From positions 124,001 through 188,000 of the forward strand of contig NZ_JAELVS010000001.1 of the NCBI RefSeq assembly GCF_016427555.1: a stretch of 64,000 nt of DNA. The letters are read 5' to 3'. The DNA comes from Marinobacter litoralis (GTDB taxonomy: Bacteria > Pseudomonadota > Gammaproteobacteria > Pseudomonadales > Oleiphilaceae). This document shows, in pieces, positions 43,428-52,408 of this stretch (its first letter is position 1; each line of letters opens with the position of its first letter). Below the pieces are notes generated by a model. It saw only the letters and a list, made by a program, of their open reading frames with translations, was not told the DNA's origin and did not search any database. The position numbers and the translations under genes are program-made.

Positions 43428-43438
43428 CAGGAACCGAT

Positions 43439-44548
43439 ATGTCGTTACGATTTTGCCTTACCCTAACAGTGTGTGCCGCTACTCTGAGTCAGGCATTGCC
43501 GGCTTGGGCGGAAAGCAGCAAAGACGCAGCAGATCGCGTGGACTGCGCGCTCATTCTGGACGGCTTACGCCGGCTTGCTTGTTACGATGCTCAACACAAT
43601 CCGAAAGCGGCCCGGGAAGAGGCGAAAGAAGACGCCTTGGAACAAGCGAACCAACGTGCCGATACGTTGGCGGTGGACAAGGAGGAACGCGAGGAGATCG
43701 TGGGCAATGCCCTGGAGGACGACCCGGATTCCGGCGTTATGGATTCGCTGGTCAGCAGCTATCTGGAGGCGGAAAAAAGCCTGTTCTATTTCACCGGCAG
43801 CTTTGTTTCTCACAAGCCCAATTATATTTTGCCTTTGACCTGGGTGAAAAATCCGAATTACACGCCATACAGCCCCAGGTTGGGCAATACGTTTTACGAT
43901 TACGATCTCACCCGGGAGGAAGCGAAGTACCAGCTCAGCTTTAAGATTCCGTTGCTGACGGGGATTTTCGATGAAAAGACCACGTTCTGGTTTGGTTATA
44001 CCCAGAAGTCGCTATGGCAGGTGTATAACCAGGATGAGTCGGCACCATTCCGGGAAACCAATTACGAGCCGGAGTTGTTTTTTCGCCATCAACTGAATTG
44101 GAACGTTGGTCCGGGCACGTTGAACACGGTGTCGGTGGGGCTGAACCATCAGTCCAACGGTCAGGCGGATCCGCGTTCCCGGAGCTGGAACCGTATTGTG
44201 GGCTCGGCGGCCTACAGTTATAACCGATGGCTGTTTATGGTGAAGCCTTGGCTACGGCTTCCGGAGCGCAGCAGTGATGATGACAATGCGGATATTGAGC
44301 GGTTTTTGGGGCATGCCAGTTATCACGCGGTGTATAAGCTGACGGAGGATCGTACGTTTTCTTTGAAGCTGATGAATAATTTGCGGTCGGATAACCGGAC
44401 GTCGGTTGAGTTTGGCTATAGCTTTCCTATGGGCGATTCGTTGAAGGGGTTCTTTCAGTATTACAACGGGTATGGGGAGAGCTTGATTGACTATAACGTG
44501 CGGATTGAGCGGTTTGGCATTGGGGTTATGTTGAACGATTGGCTCTGA
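43439..44548 (+). CDS. pldA: Outer-membrane phospholipase A
   Basis: A 369-residue OMPLA-type phospholipase. A signal peptide (residues 1-24, ending PAWA) is followed by an unusual charged, helical N-terminal region of about 90 residues rich in Glu, Lys and Asp, and then the 12-strand barrel. The catalytic residues are His237 and Ser239 in NHQSNGQ, and Asn251 in SWNR. The calcium-dependent dimeric enzyme hydrolyses phospholipids misplaced in the outer leaflet. The N-terminal extension makes it longer than E. coli PldA (289 residues). GGAACC just before ATG 43439 is a weak ribosome site. Confidence 0.92.
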   Translation: MSLRFCLTLTVCAATLSQALPAWAESSKDAADRVDCALILDGLRRLACYDAQHNPKAAREEAKEDALEQANQRADTLAVDKEEREEIVGNALEDDPDSGVMDSLVSSYLEAEKSLFYFTGSFVSHKPNYILPLTWVKNPNYTPYSPRLGNTFYDYDLTREEAKYQLSFKIPLLTGIFDEKTTFWFGYTQKSLWQVYNQDESAPFRETNYEPELFFRHQLNWNVGPGTLNTVSVGLNHQSNGQADPRSRSWNRIVGSAAYSYNRWLFMVKPWLRLPERSSDDDNADIERFLGHASYHAVYKLTEDRTFSLKLMNNLRSDNRTSVEFGYSFPMGDSLKGFFQYYNGYGESLIDYNVRIERFGIGVMLNDWL

Positions 44549-44565
44549 CTACTTCTTAAAGCTTA

Positions 44566-44654
44566 GGAGTTAGGCCGAGGTATCGGGTGTCCCCTCTAAA
44601 ACGGAAAACGTGGTTTTCCTGATTGTTTTAGAGGGGGCACCCGATACCTCGGCC
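44566..44654. repeat. Hairpin element, copy 2 (conserved apex, private arms)
   Basis: GGAGTT (44566-44571), one base, then a 30-base arm (44573-44602) pairing with 44625-44654 apart from one T-G wobble. The apex (44603-44624) differs from copy 1 by one base, and the inner arm ends are again AAAAC/GTTTT. Outside those, the arms are unrelated to copy 1 except for an 8-base GC-rich block (GTCCCCTC here) that occurs in the other orientation there. It lies between the convergent pldA and phosphomannomutase genes; no T-run flanks it. Confidence 0.85.
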
Positions 44655-44665
44655 CTGATCTTTGT

Positions 44666-44693
44666 GCTGAACGCCTTTCGTTATGCGTTCAGC
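44666..44693 (-). terminator. Hairpin at end of phosphomannomutase gene
   Basis: GCTGAACGC (44666-44674) pairs perfectly with GCGTTCAGC (44685-44693) around a 10-base loop that contains the stop codon of the phosphomannomutase gene. No T-run follows on the minus strand, so terminator function is tentative. It lies 11 bp from the larger hairpin element. Confidence 0.45.
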
Positions 44694-46033
44694 CTTTCCA
44701 TTTCTTCTAGCAGTTCTTTGGTTTTCTCTTCCATCAGGGCGATGTCCGCTCTGGATTCTACGTTCAGGCGAACCACCGGTTCGGTGTTCGACATGCGCAG
44801 GTTGAAGCGCCAGTTGTCGAATTCGATGCTCAGGCCGTCAACGAAGCTGATGTTTTTCGCGCCGAAGGAGTATTTCTCTTCGATGGCGGCGATCACTTTT
44901 GCCGGGTCGTTGATGGTGCGGTTGATTTCGCCGCTGGCCGGGTAGGCTTCGATTCTGGCGTCGATGAGGGACGACAGGGTTTGGCCGGACTGGCACAGGC
45001 GTTCGGCGATCAGTAGCCACGGGATCATGCCGCTGTCGCAGTAGGCGAAGTCGCGGAAGTAGTGGTGGGCGCTCATTTCGCCACCGTATACCGCGTCTTC
45101 GTCGCGCATGCGCTGTTTGATGAAGGCGTGGCCGGTTTTGCTTTCGATGGCTTTGCCGCCGGCGGCTTCGACCAGATCCTGGGTGTTCCAGACCAGTCTT
45201 GGGTCGTGGATGACGCTACCGGGGCCGGTTTTTCTGAGGAACTGATCCGCCAGCAGGCCGACGATGTAGTAACCCTCGATGAAGCGGCCGTTTTCGTCGA
45301 AGAAGAAGCAGCGGTCGTAGTCGCCGTCCCAGGCGATGCCCATGGCAGCGCCGTGTGCTTTCACGGCTTCCGCGGTGGCTGCGCGGTTTTCTTCGAGGAT
45401 GGGGTTGGGCACGCCGTTCGGGAAGTTGCCGTCAGGCTGGTGGTGCACTTTGATGAATTCGAATGGCAGGTGCTTTTCGAGTTCGTCGATCACCAGACCT
45501 GCACCGCCGTTGCCGGCGTTAACGACGATTTTCATCGGTTTCAGGGCGGCCGCGTCGATGTATCCCAGCAGGTGATCGATGTAGGCACTGGTAACTTCCA
45601 GTGTTTCGTATTTGCCTTGCACCGGGGCATCCGCGAATGGCTCTTTTACCCGATCACGGATGTCGCTCAGGCCGTTGTCTGAACTGATCGGGCGGGATTC
45701 CGGCCCCACCATTTTCATGCCGTTGTGGTGCTTGGGGTTGTGACTCGCGGTGACCATGATGCCGCCGTCTGCGCGGTAATGGCTGGTCGCGAAGTACACG
45801 TACTCAGTGCCGCACAAGCCGATGTCGAGCACGTCCGCACCGGCAGCCATCAGACCGGAGCTCAGGGCTTCGGCAATTTCCGGGCTGGACAAGCGGATGT
45901 CGTATCCGACGATGACCTTTTTCGCGCCGGTAATTTCCACGTACGCCCGGCCGATTTTCTCGGCCAGGTTCGGGTTCAGTTGGTCCGGCACGCTGCCGCG
46001 CAGGTCATAAGCCTTAAAGCAAGACAAATCCAT
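44681..46033 (-). CDS. Phosphomannomutase (CpsG/ManB type)
   Basis: A 450-residue alpha-D-phosphohexomutase, interconverting mannose-6-P and mannose-1-P for GDP-mannose and surface polysaccharides; the Pseudomonas equivalent by function is AlgC. Catalytic Ser97 is in VTASHNPKHHNGMK, metal-binding DGDYDRCFFFD near residue 245, sugar-specificity loop GGEMSAHHYFRDFAYCDSG near 320, and phosphate loop RMSNTEPVVRLNVES at about 415. The sequence resembles E. coli CpsG more than AlgC. Its last codons form half of a hairpin. Confidence 0.92.
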   Translation of the reverse strand: MDLSCFKAYDLRGSVPDQLNPNLAEKIGRAYVEITGAKKVIVGYDIRLSSPEIAEALSSGLMAAGADVLDIGLCGTEYVYFATSHYRADGGIMVTASHNPKHHNGMKMVGPESRPISSDNGLSDIRDRVKEPFADAPVQGKYETLEVTSAYIDHLLGYIDAAALKPMKIVVNAGNGGAGLVIDELEKHLPFEFIKVHHQPDGNFPNGVPNPILEENRAATAEAVKAHGAAMGIAWDGDYDRCFFFDENGRFIEGYYIVGLLADQFLRKTGPGSVIHDPRLVWNTQDLVEAAGGKAIESKTGHAFIKQRMRDEDAVYGGEMSAHHYFRDFAYCDSGMIPWLLIAERLCQSGQTLSSLIDARIEAYPASGEINRTINDPAKVIAAIEEKYSFGAKNISFVDGLSIEFDNWRFNLRMSNTEPVVRLNVESRADIALMEEKTKELLEEMERLNA

Positions 46034-46042
46034 TGTAAGTAA

Positions 46043-46519
46043 TTACTCCGCTGCGGATGACTGTAGCTGAATGTAGTTCTGGATGCCCATCTGTTTGATC
46101 ATCTCCAGTTGGGTTTCCAACCAGTCGATGTGCTCTTCTTCGCTGTCGAGAATGCTGCGGAACAACTGACGGGTGGTGTAATCGTTCACCTGCTCGCAGT
46201 AAGCAATCGCTTCCTTCAGATCCACGTGGGCCATGTGTTCGATTTTCAGGTCACATTCGATCATTTCCTGCACATGCTCACCGATGAGAAGCTTGTTCAG
46301 GTCTTGCAGGTTTGGCAGGCCTTCGAGGAACAAAATGCGCTCGATCAGCTGATCGGCGTGTTTCATTTCATCGATGGACTCTTCGTATTCTTTGGCGGCG
46401 AGTTTGGTGATGCCCCAGTCTTTGTACATGCGAGAATGCAGGAAATACTGGTTGATGGCCGTCAGTTCGTTGGCGAGTACCTTGTTCAGGTACTGGATGA
46501 CTTTCTTATCACCTTTCAT
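46043..46519 (-). CDS. bfr: Bacterioferritin
   Basis: A 158-residue bacterioferritin, a 24-subunit haem-containing iron store. All ferroxidase ligands are present (Glu18, Glu51, His54, Glu94, Glu127, His130) and the haem ligand Met52 (IDEMKHAD) is kept, so it is a full haem-binding, ferroxidase-active type. ATG 46519 with GGAGAG upstream is the start; the longer open frame is not conserved. It is followed 9 bp later by the phosphomannomutase gene. Confidence 0.96.
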   Translation of the reverse strand: MKGDKKVIQYLNKVLANELTAINQYFLHSRMYKDWGITKLAAKEYEESIDEMKHADQLIERILFLEGLPNLQDLNKLLIGEHVQEMIECDLKIEHMAHVDLKEAIAYCEQVNDYTTRQLFRSILDSEEEHIDWLETQLEMIKQMGIQNYIQLQSSAAE

Positions 46520-46670
46520 TGCAGCTCTCCTTGATCGCCGTGGCCGTTTCAAACTGAAAACGATGGCCGGCGGCTGGTTCGGGTCCTGCGAGTTCATACT
46601 GAACTCGCGTTTCACCAGACAAGGATAGCGTGTTATTGCAGTTTTCTAAATCGGAGAGGGGAAAAACCCG

Positions 46671-46877
46671 TCAGGCGGGGGTCGCCAGCATGTTGGCCAT
46701 CGCCAGATAGTCTGAAGAGCGAGCCTCTTTCAATATGCTGCGGGCCATGCTGGCGCAACGGCCGCACTGGGTACCGACACCCAGTTCTTTGCCCAACTGG
46801 CGAACGGAAGAAGCGCCATTTTCTGCGGCTTCACGAATGTCTCTGTCTGTTACACCGTGGCAAAGGCATACGTACAT
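46671..46877 (-). CDS. bfd: Bacterioferritin-associated ferredoxin
   Basis: A 68-residue [2Fe-2S] protein with Cys4 and Cys6 (VCLCHGVTDRDI) and a CGRC pair at about 38-41, the Bfd arrangement. It reduces the ferric core of bacterioferritin to release iron. It lies 151 bp upstream of bfr in the same direction, with a Fur-like site just upstream, so it should be expressed under iron limitation. Confidence 0.95.
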   Translation of the reverse strand: MYVCLCHGVTDRDIREAAENGASSVRQLGKELGVGTQCGRCASMARSILKEARSSDYLAMANMLATPA

Positions 46878-46903
46878 ACGAGGATCTCACTAACGATAAC
46901 AAT

Positions 46904-46922
46904 GTTAGTGATAATTATTGTC
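46904..46922 (-). promoter_or_regulatory. Fur box upstream of bfd
   Basis: On the minus strand GACAATAATTATCACTAAC matches 14 of 19 positions of the Fur consensus GATAATGATAATCATTATC, 27 bases before the bfd start. Further GATAA-type hexamers on either side suggest an extended site. Iron-Fur repression of bfd is well known in related bacteria. Confidence 0.75.
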
Positions 46923-46976
46923 ATTCACATCCCCGATTGCAACCCCGGTTGCGTTATTTTTGCGCAATAAACGAAA

Positions 46977-48269
46977 CTACGATTCGGCTTCGCGGGTCAG
47001 GTTCCGATTCCCCGCCTCGGTCACCACCACGTTATCTTCAATGCGGATGCCGCCGCAGCCCTGCAATTCTTCAATTCGTTCGTGGTTCAGATGCATACCG
47101 AGAGGGCCGGCCAGCAGAGGCTCAAGCAGTGACGGGATAAAATACAGTCCCGGCTCAATGGTCACTACCATGCCCGGCTCCAGCGTTCGGGTCAGGCGTA
47201 AAAACGGTGCGTCGGCGGGTGGCGGCGTGGGTTTACCGGCGACGTCGTGCACCTGAGCACCGAGGAAGTGCCCAATACCGTGGGGGAAGAAGGCTCGGGT
47301 AATGCCTTCGGCCACCATATCTTCGTCGCTCAGTCCGGTGACCAGACCCGCAGCACTCAAAAGCGCGGCAATGCCCTGATGGGTTCGGCGATGGATAGCC
47401 ACATACTCCACACCCGGGGCCACCATGTCGCACAAGCGGAACTGCAGCTGCTCCAGCCCGTGCACCAGAGCCGCAAAGCGCCCTTCCTCCAGACCGGCCG
47501 TGGTGCGGGTAATATCAGAGCAATACCCCCGGTAACGCACACCGGCGTCGATCAGCAGACTGCGGGATTTGCTCGGCGTTGCCGTGTCGTAGTACTGGTA
47601 ATGCAAGATGCCGGCGTGTTCATTGATACCAATAATACTGTTGTATGGCGCTTCGGCTTCTCGCTGCCGGGTGGCCTGCTGATACGCCAAACTGATATCA
47701 AACTCGCTGGCACCCGCCAAAAAGGCATCCCGGGCGGCACGATGACCAGCCACCGCCAATACGTTGGCCTTGGCCAGGCACTCGATTTCGTAAGGCGTTT
47801 TGTGCACTCGGGTTTCATCCAGCGCTGCGCACAGGCCCTCTGGGTTATGGCTGCCGGGCAGATCGACAAGCAGGTCCGGATCGCCAATAACCGCCAAAGC
47901 CTCCACCCCCTCAGCTTGGGGTGCAGCGCGGCGGTCGCTGTAAATCAATTCCACTTCTTCGTGCCAGGGCTCCGGAGTCAGCTCCAGTGTTGCATGCCAG
48001 AAGTCCACCGGCTGATACAACGACAACAACGGTTTGTGCCCGGGCCGGATCAACAGCCACGCATGTTCAAACCCGGCCAGGCCGGTCCAATGCAGAAACG
48101 GGCCATAGCCCTGAAACGCCCAGCCCTGATCGTCACCGTACTGCAGGGGCGACGCGCCGGAGCTGATCAGCAATCCGTCATACCCGTGTGCGGCCATTGC
48201 GGCCTGGTATCGGGCTTGAAGCGTTTTGATGTGATCGCGCTGAAGCATCAGCAAATCGGTATCCGGCAT
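46977..48269 (-). CDS. pepQ: Xaa-Pro dipeptidase (prolidase)
   Basis: A 430-residue M24B metallopeptidase of the PepQ/OPAA group, splitting X-Pro dipeptides; some relatives also hydrolyse organophosphates. The binuclear-metal ligands are visible: two Asp in LLIDAGVRYRGYCSDITRT, His in FPHGIGHFLGAQVHD, Glu in TIEPGLYF and Glu in GGIRIEDNVVV. ATG 48269 (MPDTDLL) gives the family N-terminus. It follows dppF in the same direction after 70 bp and so probably ends the dipeptide uptake operon, giving import plus cleavage. Confidence 0.92.
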   Translation of the reverse strand: MPDTDLLMLQRDHIKTLQARYQAAMAAHGYDGLLISSGASPLQYGDDQGWAFQGYGPFLHWTGLAGFEHAWLLIRPGHKPLLSLYQPVDFWHATLELTPEPWHEEVELIYSDRRAAPQAEGVEALAVIGDPDLLVDLPGSHNPEGLCAALDETRVHKTPYEIECLAKANVLAVAGHRAARDAFLAGASEFDISLAYQQATRQREAEAPYNSIIGINEHAGILHYQYYDTATPSKSRSLLIDAGVRYRGYCSDITRTTAGLEEGRFAALVHGLEQLQFRLCDMVAPGVEYVAIHRRTHQGIAALLSAAGLVTGLSDEDMVAEGITRAFFPHGIGHFLGAQVHDVAGKPTPPPADAPFLRLTRTLEPGMVVTIEPGLYFIPSLLEPLLAGPLGMHLNHERIEELQGCGGIRIEDNVVVTEAGNRNLTREAES

Positions 48270-48339
48270 GGTGGGGTCCTGCTCTGTTAGTGGTGTTGAA
48301 GAAAGCCTCCCTGCTGTCTTCCGTAGCAACCGTGGCTTG

Positions 48340-49350
48340 TTACAGCCGCCCTTCTTCCTCGGCGTGGCAAGCCACCTGTACGTTGGCATCGGTGGCAATT
48401 AGCTGGGGTACTTCAGTGCGGCAACGTTCATTGGCGTGGGGGCAACGGCCGTGGAACACACACCCTGAAGGCAAGTTCACCGGCGTTGGCACTTCCCCTT
48501 GCAAACGAATGTAATTGGGCCGCTCATCTTCCAACTTAGGAATGGCAGACAACAGCGCCTGTGTGTACGGGTGACGGGGGTTGGCAAACAAAGTTTTGGT
48601 ATCTGCCAGCTCACACACCCGGCCAAGGTACATCACCGCCACCCGGGTACCGAAGTGCTCAACCACCGCCAAATCGTGGGTGATGAACAGATAGGTCAGG
48701 TTGCGGGTTTCCTGCGCTTCCATCATCAGGTTCAGCACCTGCGCCTGAATAGAAACATCCAGCGCGGAGATCGGCTCATCGGCCACGATAAACTCAGGGT
48801 CTACCGCTAACGCACGGGCAATGGCAATGCGCTGGCGCTGGCCACCGGAGAACTCGTGCCCGAATCGCCCACCCCAGTCCGGGTCGATGCCAACCGACTG
48901 CATCACTTCCTGAACTTTGGCGCGGACCTCGCTCTGGGTCAGATCCGGCTGATGAAAACGGACCGGCTCTTCCAGCGTTTGCTGAATGGTCATGCGCGGG
49001 TTCAGCGACGCGTACGGATTCTGGAAGATCATCTGCATTTTACGACGGTACGGCAGCGCATCGCGCCCCTTCAGGTTATCAATGCGCTGACCGTCGTAAT
49101 GGATTTCGCCGGCCGTTGGCGATAGCAGCCCCATGACCGTACGCGCGACCGTGGATTTTCCGCAACCCGACTCACCTACCACGCAAAGAGCTTCGCCTTT
49201 GTGCACCTGCAGATCGACGCCGTTAATAGCGTGCACAGCTTCCTGCTTACGCTGGAAGCGGCCGTCTTTGAAGGTGATTTGCTCCAGCAAACTTCCGGAC
49301 AAATCGAACTGCTTTTCCAGATCACGGATCTCTACCAAGGGGGAGGTCAT
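48340..49350 (-). CDS. dppF: DppF/OppF, peptide ABC transporter ATPase
   Basis: A 336-residue ABC ATPase: Walker [17 protein letters not shown], signature [15 protein letters not shown], Walker [14 protein letters not shown]. The C-terminal oligopeptide-type extension has a [4Fe-4S]-like Cys set ([16 protein letters not shown]). It couples ATP to import with DppD. It overlaps dppD by 4 bases (ATGA). Confidence 0.93.
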   Translation of the reverse strand: MTSPLVEIRDLEKQFDLSGSLLEQITFKDGRFQRKQEAVHAINGVDLQVHKGEALCVVGESGCGKSTVARTVMGLLSPTAGEIHYDGQRIDNLKGRDALPYRRKMQMIFQNPYASLNPRMTIQQTLEEPVRFHQPDLTQSEVRAKVQEVMQSVGIDPDWGGRFGHEFSGGQRQRIAIARALAVDPEFIVADEPISALDVSIQAQVLNLMMEAQETRNLTYLFITHDLAVVEHFGTRVAVMYLGRVCELADTKTLFANPRHPYTQALLSAIPKLEDERPNYIRLQGEVPTPVNLPSGCVFHGRCPHANERCRTEVPQLIATDANVQVACHAEEEGRL

Positions 49351-50345
49351 GTGCGCTCCTCCTGCATGTGTTTCTCCTGTTCAAGCCGCTTACGGACTTC
49401 GTAACATGCCACATCCACGTGTCCGGCGTGAACGTAGTCCGGCATCGCCTGTCGGCACTCGTCGGTTGCATACTGGCAACGGGGGTGGAACGGACAACCG
49501 GTGGGCACATTTTTCAGGGACGGCATAGAACCGGGAATCTGGAACAGCCTCGCCCCGGGCTCGCCCATTTGTGGCAAGGCGCTAATCAGGCCGCCGGTAT
49601 AGGGATGCTGGGCGTTATTGATAATGTCGCGAGTTGGGCCCTGTTCGATGATGCGGCCCGAGTACATCACCAACATCCGCTGTGTGACCTGAGACACCAC
49701 ACCCAGATCGTGGGTGATCAGCATCAGTGCAACATTTTCCTGCTCACACAGATTGAGCAGCAAGTCCATGATTTCGGCCTGAATGGTGACATCCAGCGCG
49801 GTGGTGGGCTCATCCGCGATGATCACCTCTGGGTCGAGCAACAACGCGATGGCAATAATCACGCGCTGACGCATGCCGCCAGACAGCTCATGGGGGTACT
49901 GGTCCAGCCGTTTCTCCGGCGACGGAATCTGCACTTTTTGAAGCCGGTCCAAAGCAATCGCCCGGGCTTCTTTCTTGCTGATTTTCCGGTGCGCGAGAAT
50001 GGCCTCAACCATTTGCGTGCCAATGGTGAGCACCGGGTTCAGGGTCATCATCGGATCCTGAAAAATCATCGCGATGCGATTACCGCGAATCTTGCGCAAC
50101 TCCCGCTCACTCATGGCGGCCAGATCTTTGCCTTCGAACAAAATCTGGCCACCAGCAATGTAGCCCGGCTTGGCGATGAGGTTCAGAATGGAGAATGCCG
50201 CCACCGATTTGCCGGCACCGGACTCCCCGACCAAGCCGAGGCGCTCACCTTTATCCAGACTGAAACTGATGCCGCGCAAGGCCGTTAAATCACCACCACG
50301 CACTGCAAAACGTACATCCAGATTCTTTACTTCCAACAGTGCCAT
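49347..50345 (-). CDS. dppD: DppD, peptide ABC transporter ATPase
   Basis: A 332-residue ABC ATPase: GESGAGKSVAAFSILN, LSGGMRQRVIIAIALL, VIIADEPTTALDVTIQ, and the C-terminal Cys motif PTGCPFHPRCQYATDEC. Partner of DppF at the DppBC membrane channel. It is 4 bp downstream of dppC. Confidence 0.93.
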   Translation of the reverse strand: MALLEVKNLDVRFAVRGGDLTALRGISFSLDKGERLGLVGESGAGKSVAAFSILNLIAKPGYIAGGQILFEGKDLAAMSERELRKIRGNRIAMIFQDPMMTLNPVLTIGTQMVEAILAHRKISKKEARAIALDRLQKVQIPSPEKRLDQYPHELSGGMRQRVIIAIALLLDPEVIIADEPTTALDVTIQAEIMDLLLNLCEQENVALMLITHDLGVVSQVTQRMLVMYSGRIIEQGPTRDIINNAQHPYTGGLISALPQMGEPGARLFQIPGSMPSLKNVPTGCPFHPRCQYATDECRQAMPDYVHAGHVDVACYEVRKRLEQEKHMQEERT

Positions 50346-50349
50346 GGCG

Positions 50350-51282
50350 TTACCCCTTATACAGCCGTGGGTTCATTACATCCCGCAACCAGTCACCCAA
50401 CAGGTTGATGACCAGCACGAGCACCACCAGCACCAGCCCCGGGATCAAGGTGATCCACCAGGAGCCGCTCTGAATGTAGTCGAAACCGGATTTGATCAAA
50501 GAGCCCAGTGACGGCTGGGTTTCCGGCATACCCAAGCCCAAAAACGACAGGGCCGCCTCGGAAATGATGGCGTTGGCGATCTGCACCGTGCCAATCACAA
50601 AAATCGGCGACAGCGTATTCGGCAAAATATGACGGAACATAATCCGAGGCGTACCAAAGCCCATGACCTTGGCGGCATCCACATACTCTTTCTTCTTCTC
50701 GGCCAGCACCGAAGCGCGCACGGTACGGGCAATCTGCGGCCACTCGGCCACCCCGATAATAAAGATCAGCATGTAAATGGCGATTTCACCGAACATCAGG
50801 TTGCCGAAGCTGGCTTTAAACACGGCACCGACAATGATGGCAACCATCAGAGTCGAGAACGACAGCTGAACATCGGCAATGCGCATGAGCACCGCATCGA
50901 CTTTGCCGCCCAGGTAGCCCGCCAGCAAGCCAAACAACACACCCAGAATGGATTGCAGCAACACTGCACCGAAGCCGATCATCAACGACACCCGGGTGCC
51001 GTACAGAATAGTGGAGAGCAAATCACGCCCTTGGGCATCGGTACCCAGCGGAAACGCGGGATCGGCACCATCCAACCCTGCCGGTGGTAGCTCGGAATTC
51101 ATGATGTCGATCTGAGCCAGATCGTAAGGATCAGCGGGTGCCAGCAAAGGCGCAAACACAGCCGCCAGCACCATCAGCAGCAAGACAACAAAGCTGAGAA
51201 TCGCCACTTTGTCGCGTTTGAAGCTGTACCAGAAGAAGGACTCGCGGAAGCGGTCCCAGCGGGAAACCGTTGCCGTTGTCAT
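50350..51282 (-). CDS. dppC: DppC, peptide ABC transporter permease
   Basis: A 310-residue permease with an N-terminal OppC_N segment (helix about 29-49), a periplasmic loop and five further helices. The coupling loop is EYVDAAKVMGFGTPRIMFRHILPN, a good EAA motif. It overlaps dppB by 4 bases (ATGA). Confidence 0.94.
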   Translation of the reverse strand: MTTATVSRWDRFRESFFWYSFKRDKVAILSFVVLLLMVLAAVFAPLLAPADPYDLAQIDIMNSELPPAGLDGADPAFPLGTDAQGRDLLSTILYGTRVSLMIGFGAVLLQSILGVLFGLLAGYLGGKVDAVLMRIADVQLSFSTLMVAIIVGAVFKASFGNLMFGEIAIYMLIFIIGVAEWPQIARTVRASVLAEKKKEYVDAAKVMGFGTPRIMFRHILPNTLSPIFVIGTVQIANAIISEAALSFLGLGMPETQPSLGSLIKSGFDYIQSGSWWITLIPGLVLVVLVLVINLLGDWLRDVMNPRLYKG

Positions 51283-52328
51283 GCTTTCTTACCTGCAAGT
51301 TTGACGGTGGGATTGACCAATCCGTAGATCAGATCCACCAGTGTATTGGTAATCACGAAAATCAGGCCTACCACCATCAGGTAAGCCACAATCAGCGGAA
51401 TGTCACTGCGGGTGATGGCTTCCAGGAACATCAGCCCCAAGCCGGGCCACTGGAACACCGTCTCGGTCAGAATGGTGTACGCCACCATGATACCAATCTG
51501 CACGCCACCCACCGTGATCACCGGCAGCATGGTGTTCTTCAGCGCATGCAGGAAGTTGATCCGGCCGGAACTCAAGCCCTTGGCGCGGGCAAACCGGATG
51601 TAGTCGCTCTGTAACACTTCCATCATTTCCGCCCGGATCAGGCGGATAAACAAAGGCAACATGATCGAGGCCAACGAGATGCACGGCAACAGCAGGTGCG
51701 CCAAGCCTTCGCGGGTAAATAATCCGGAATACCAGGTACCAAACAAGTGAACGAGATCATCTCCGCGGCCATAGGATGGCAAGCCGCCTTCGGTAGTCAG
51801 AAAATCATTCAGCCACTGGCCCCAACCGGTGTCGCCCGGAAACCAGTTCACGGTGACACCGATAGAGAACAATTGGATCAAGACAATGGCCGTGAGAAAC
51901 ACCGGGATCGAAATCCCCACGGTGCTCACGCCCATAAAGAATTTAGACAGCCAGGCTTGTGGTCGGATGGCCGAATAAACGCCGATCGGAACCGATAAAA
52001 AGATGATGATCAGACTGGCGCCAATCACCAATTCAAGGGTTGCAGGCAAGTGCTCTGCAATCACCTCAAGTGCCGGCTTGCTGTAAAAGTAGGAGTTGCC
52101 AAGGTCGCCCTGAATGGCGTCTCCGGCGAACCGGAAATACTGGACCAGAAACGGGTCGTTCAACCCCAACTCTTCTCGAATGGCTTCCCGCTCTTCTGCA
52201 GAAACGGACATGCCCACCATTTCCTGAAGCGGGTCCCCGAGGCCATCCTGTATGGCAAAGGCAATCACACTGATCACAAACATGACCAATATTGCCTGGG
52301 ATATCCGCTGAACCAAAAACGCTAGCAT
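51279..52328 (-). CDS. dppB: DppB, peptide ABC transporter permease
   Basis: A 349-residue permease with six helices and the EAA-type loop DYIRFARAKGLSSGRINFLHALKN. It has a larger periplasmic insertion around residues 180-215 (TEGGLPSYGRGDDLVHLFG) than E. coli DppB (339 residues). It is separated from dppA by 80 bp with a hairpin, which commonly lets the binding protein be made in excess. Confidence 0.93.
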   Translation of the reverse strand: MLAFLVQRISQAILVMFVISVIAFAIQDGLGDPLQEMVGMSVSAEEREAIREELGLNDPFLVQYFRFAGDAIQGDLGNSYFYSKPALEVIAEHLPATLELVIGASLIIIFLSVPIGVYSAIRPQAWLSKFFMGVSTVGISIPVFLTAIVLIQLFSIGVTVNWFPGDTGWGQWLNDFLTTEGGLPSYGRGDDLVHLFGTWYSGLFTREGLAHLLLPCISLASIMLPLFIRLIRAEMMEVLQSDYIRFARAKGLSSGRINFLHALKNTMLPVITVGGVQIGIMVAYTILTETVFQWPGLGLMFLEAITRSDIPLIVAYLMVVGLIFVITNTLVDLIYGLVNPTVKLAGKKA

Positions 52329-52359
52329 GAAGGAATTACCGTTGGTGAGTACTGGTTTA

Positions 52360-52384
52360 CCCCTCCCCCGTTGCGGGAGAGGGG
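52360..52384 (-). other. Intercistronic hairpin dppA / dppB
   Basis: On the minus strand CCCCTCTCCCG, loop CAA, CGGGGGAGGGG: ten pairs with one mismatch. Without a T-run it is more likely to stabilise the dppA message 3' end, or attenuate, than to terminate fully. This position fits the usual excess of binding protein over permease. Confidence 0.65.
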
Positions 52385-52408
52385 TTTGAGGGCAGGAACT
52401 AGTGCCTG

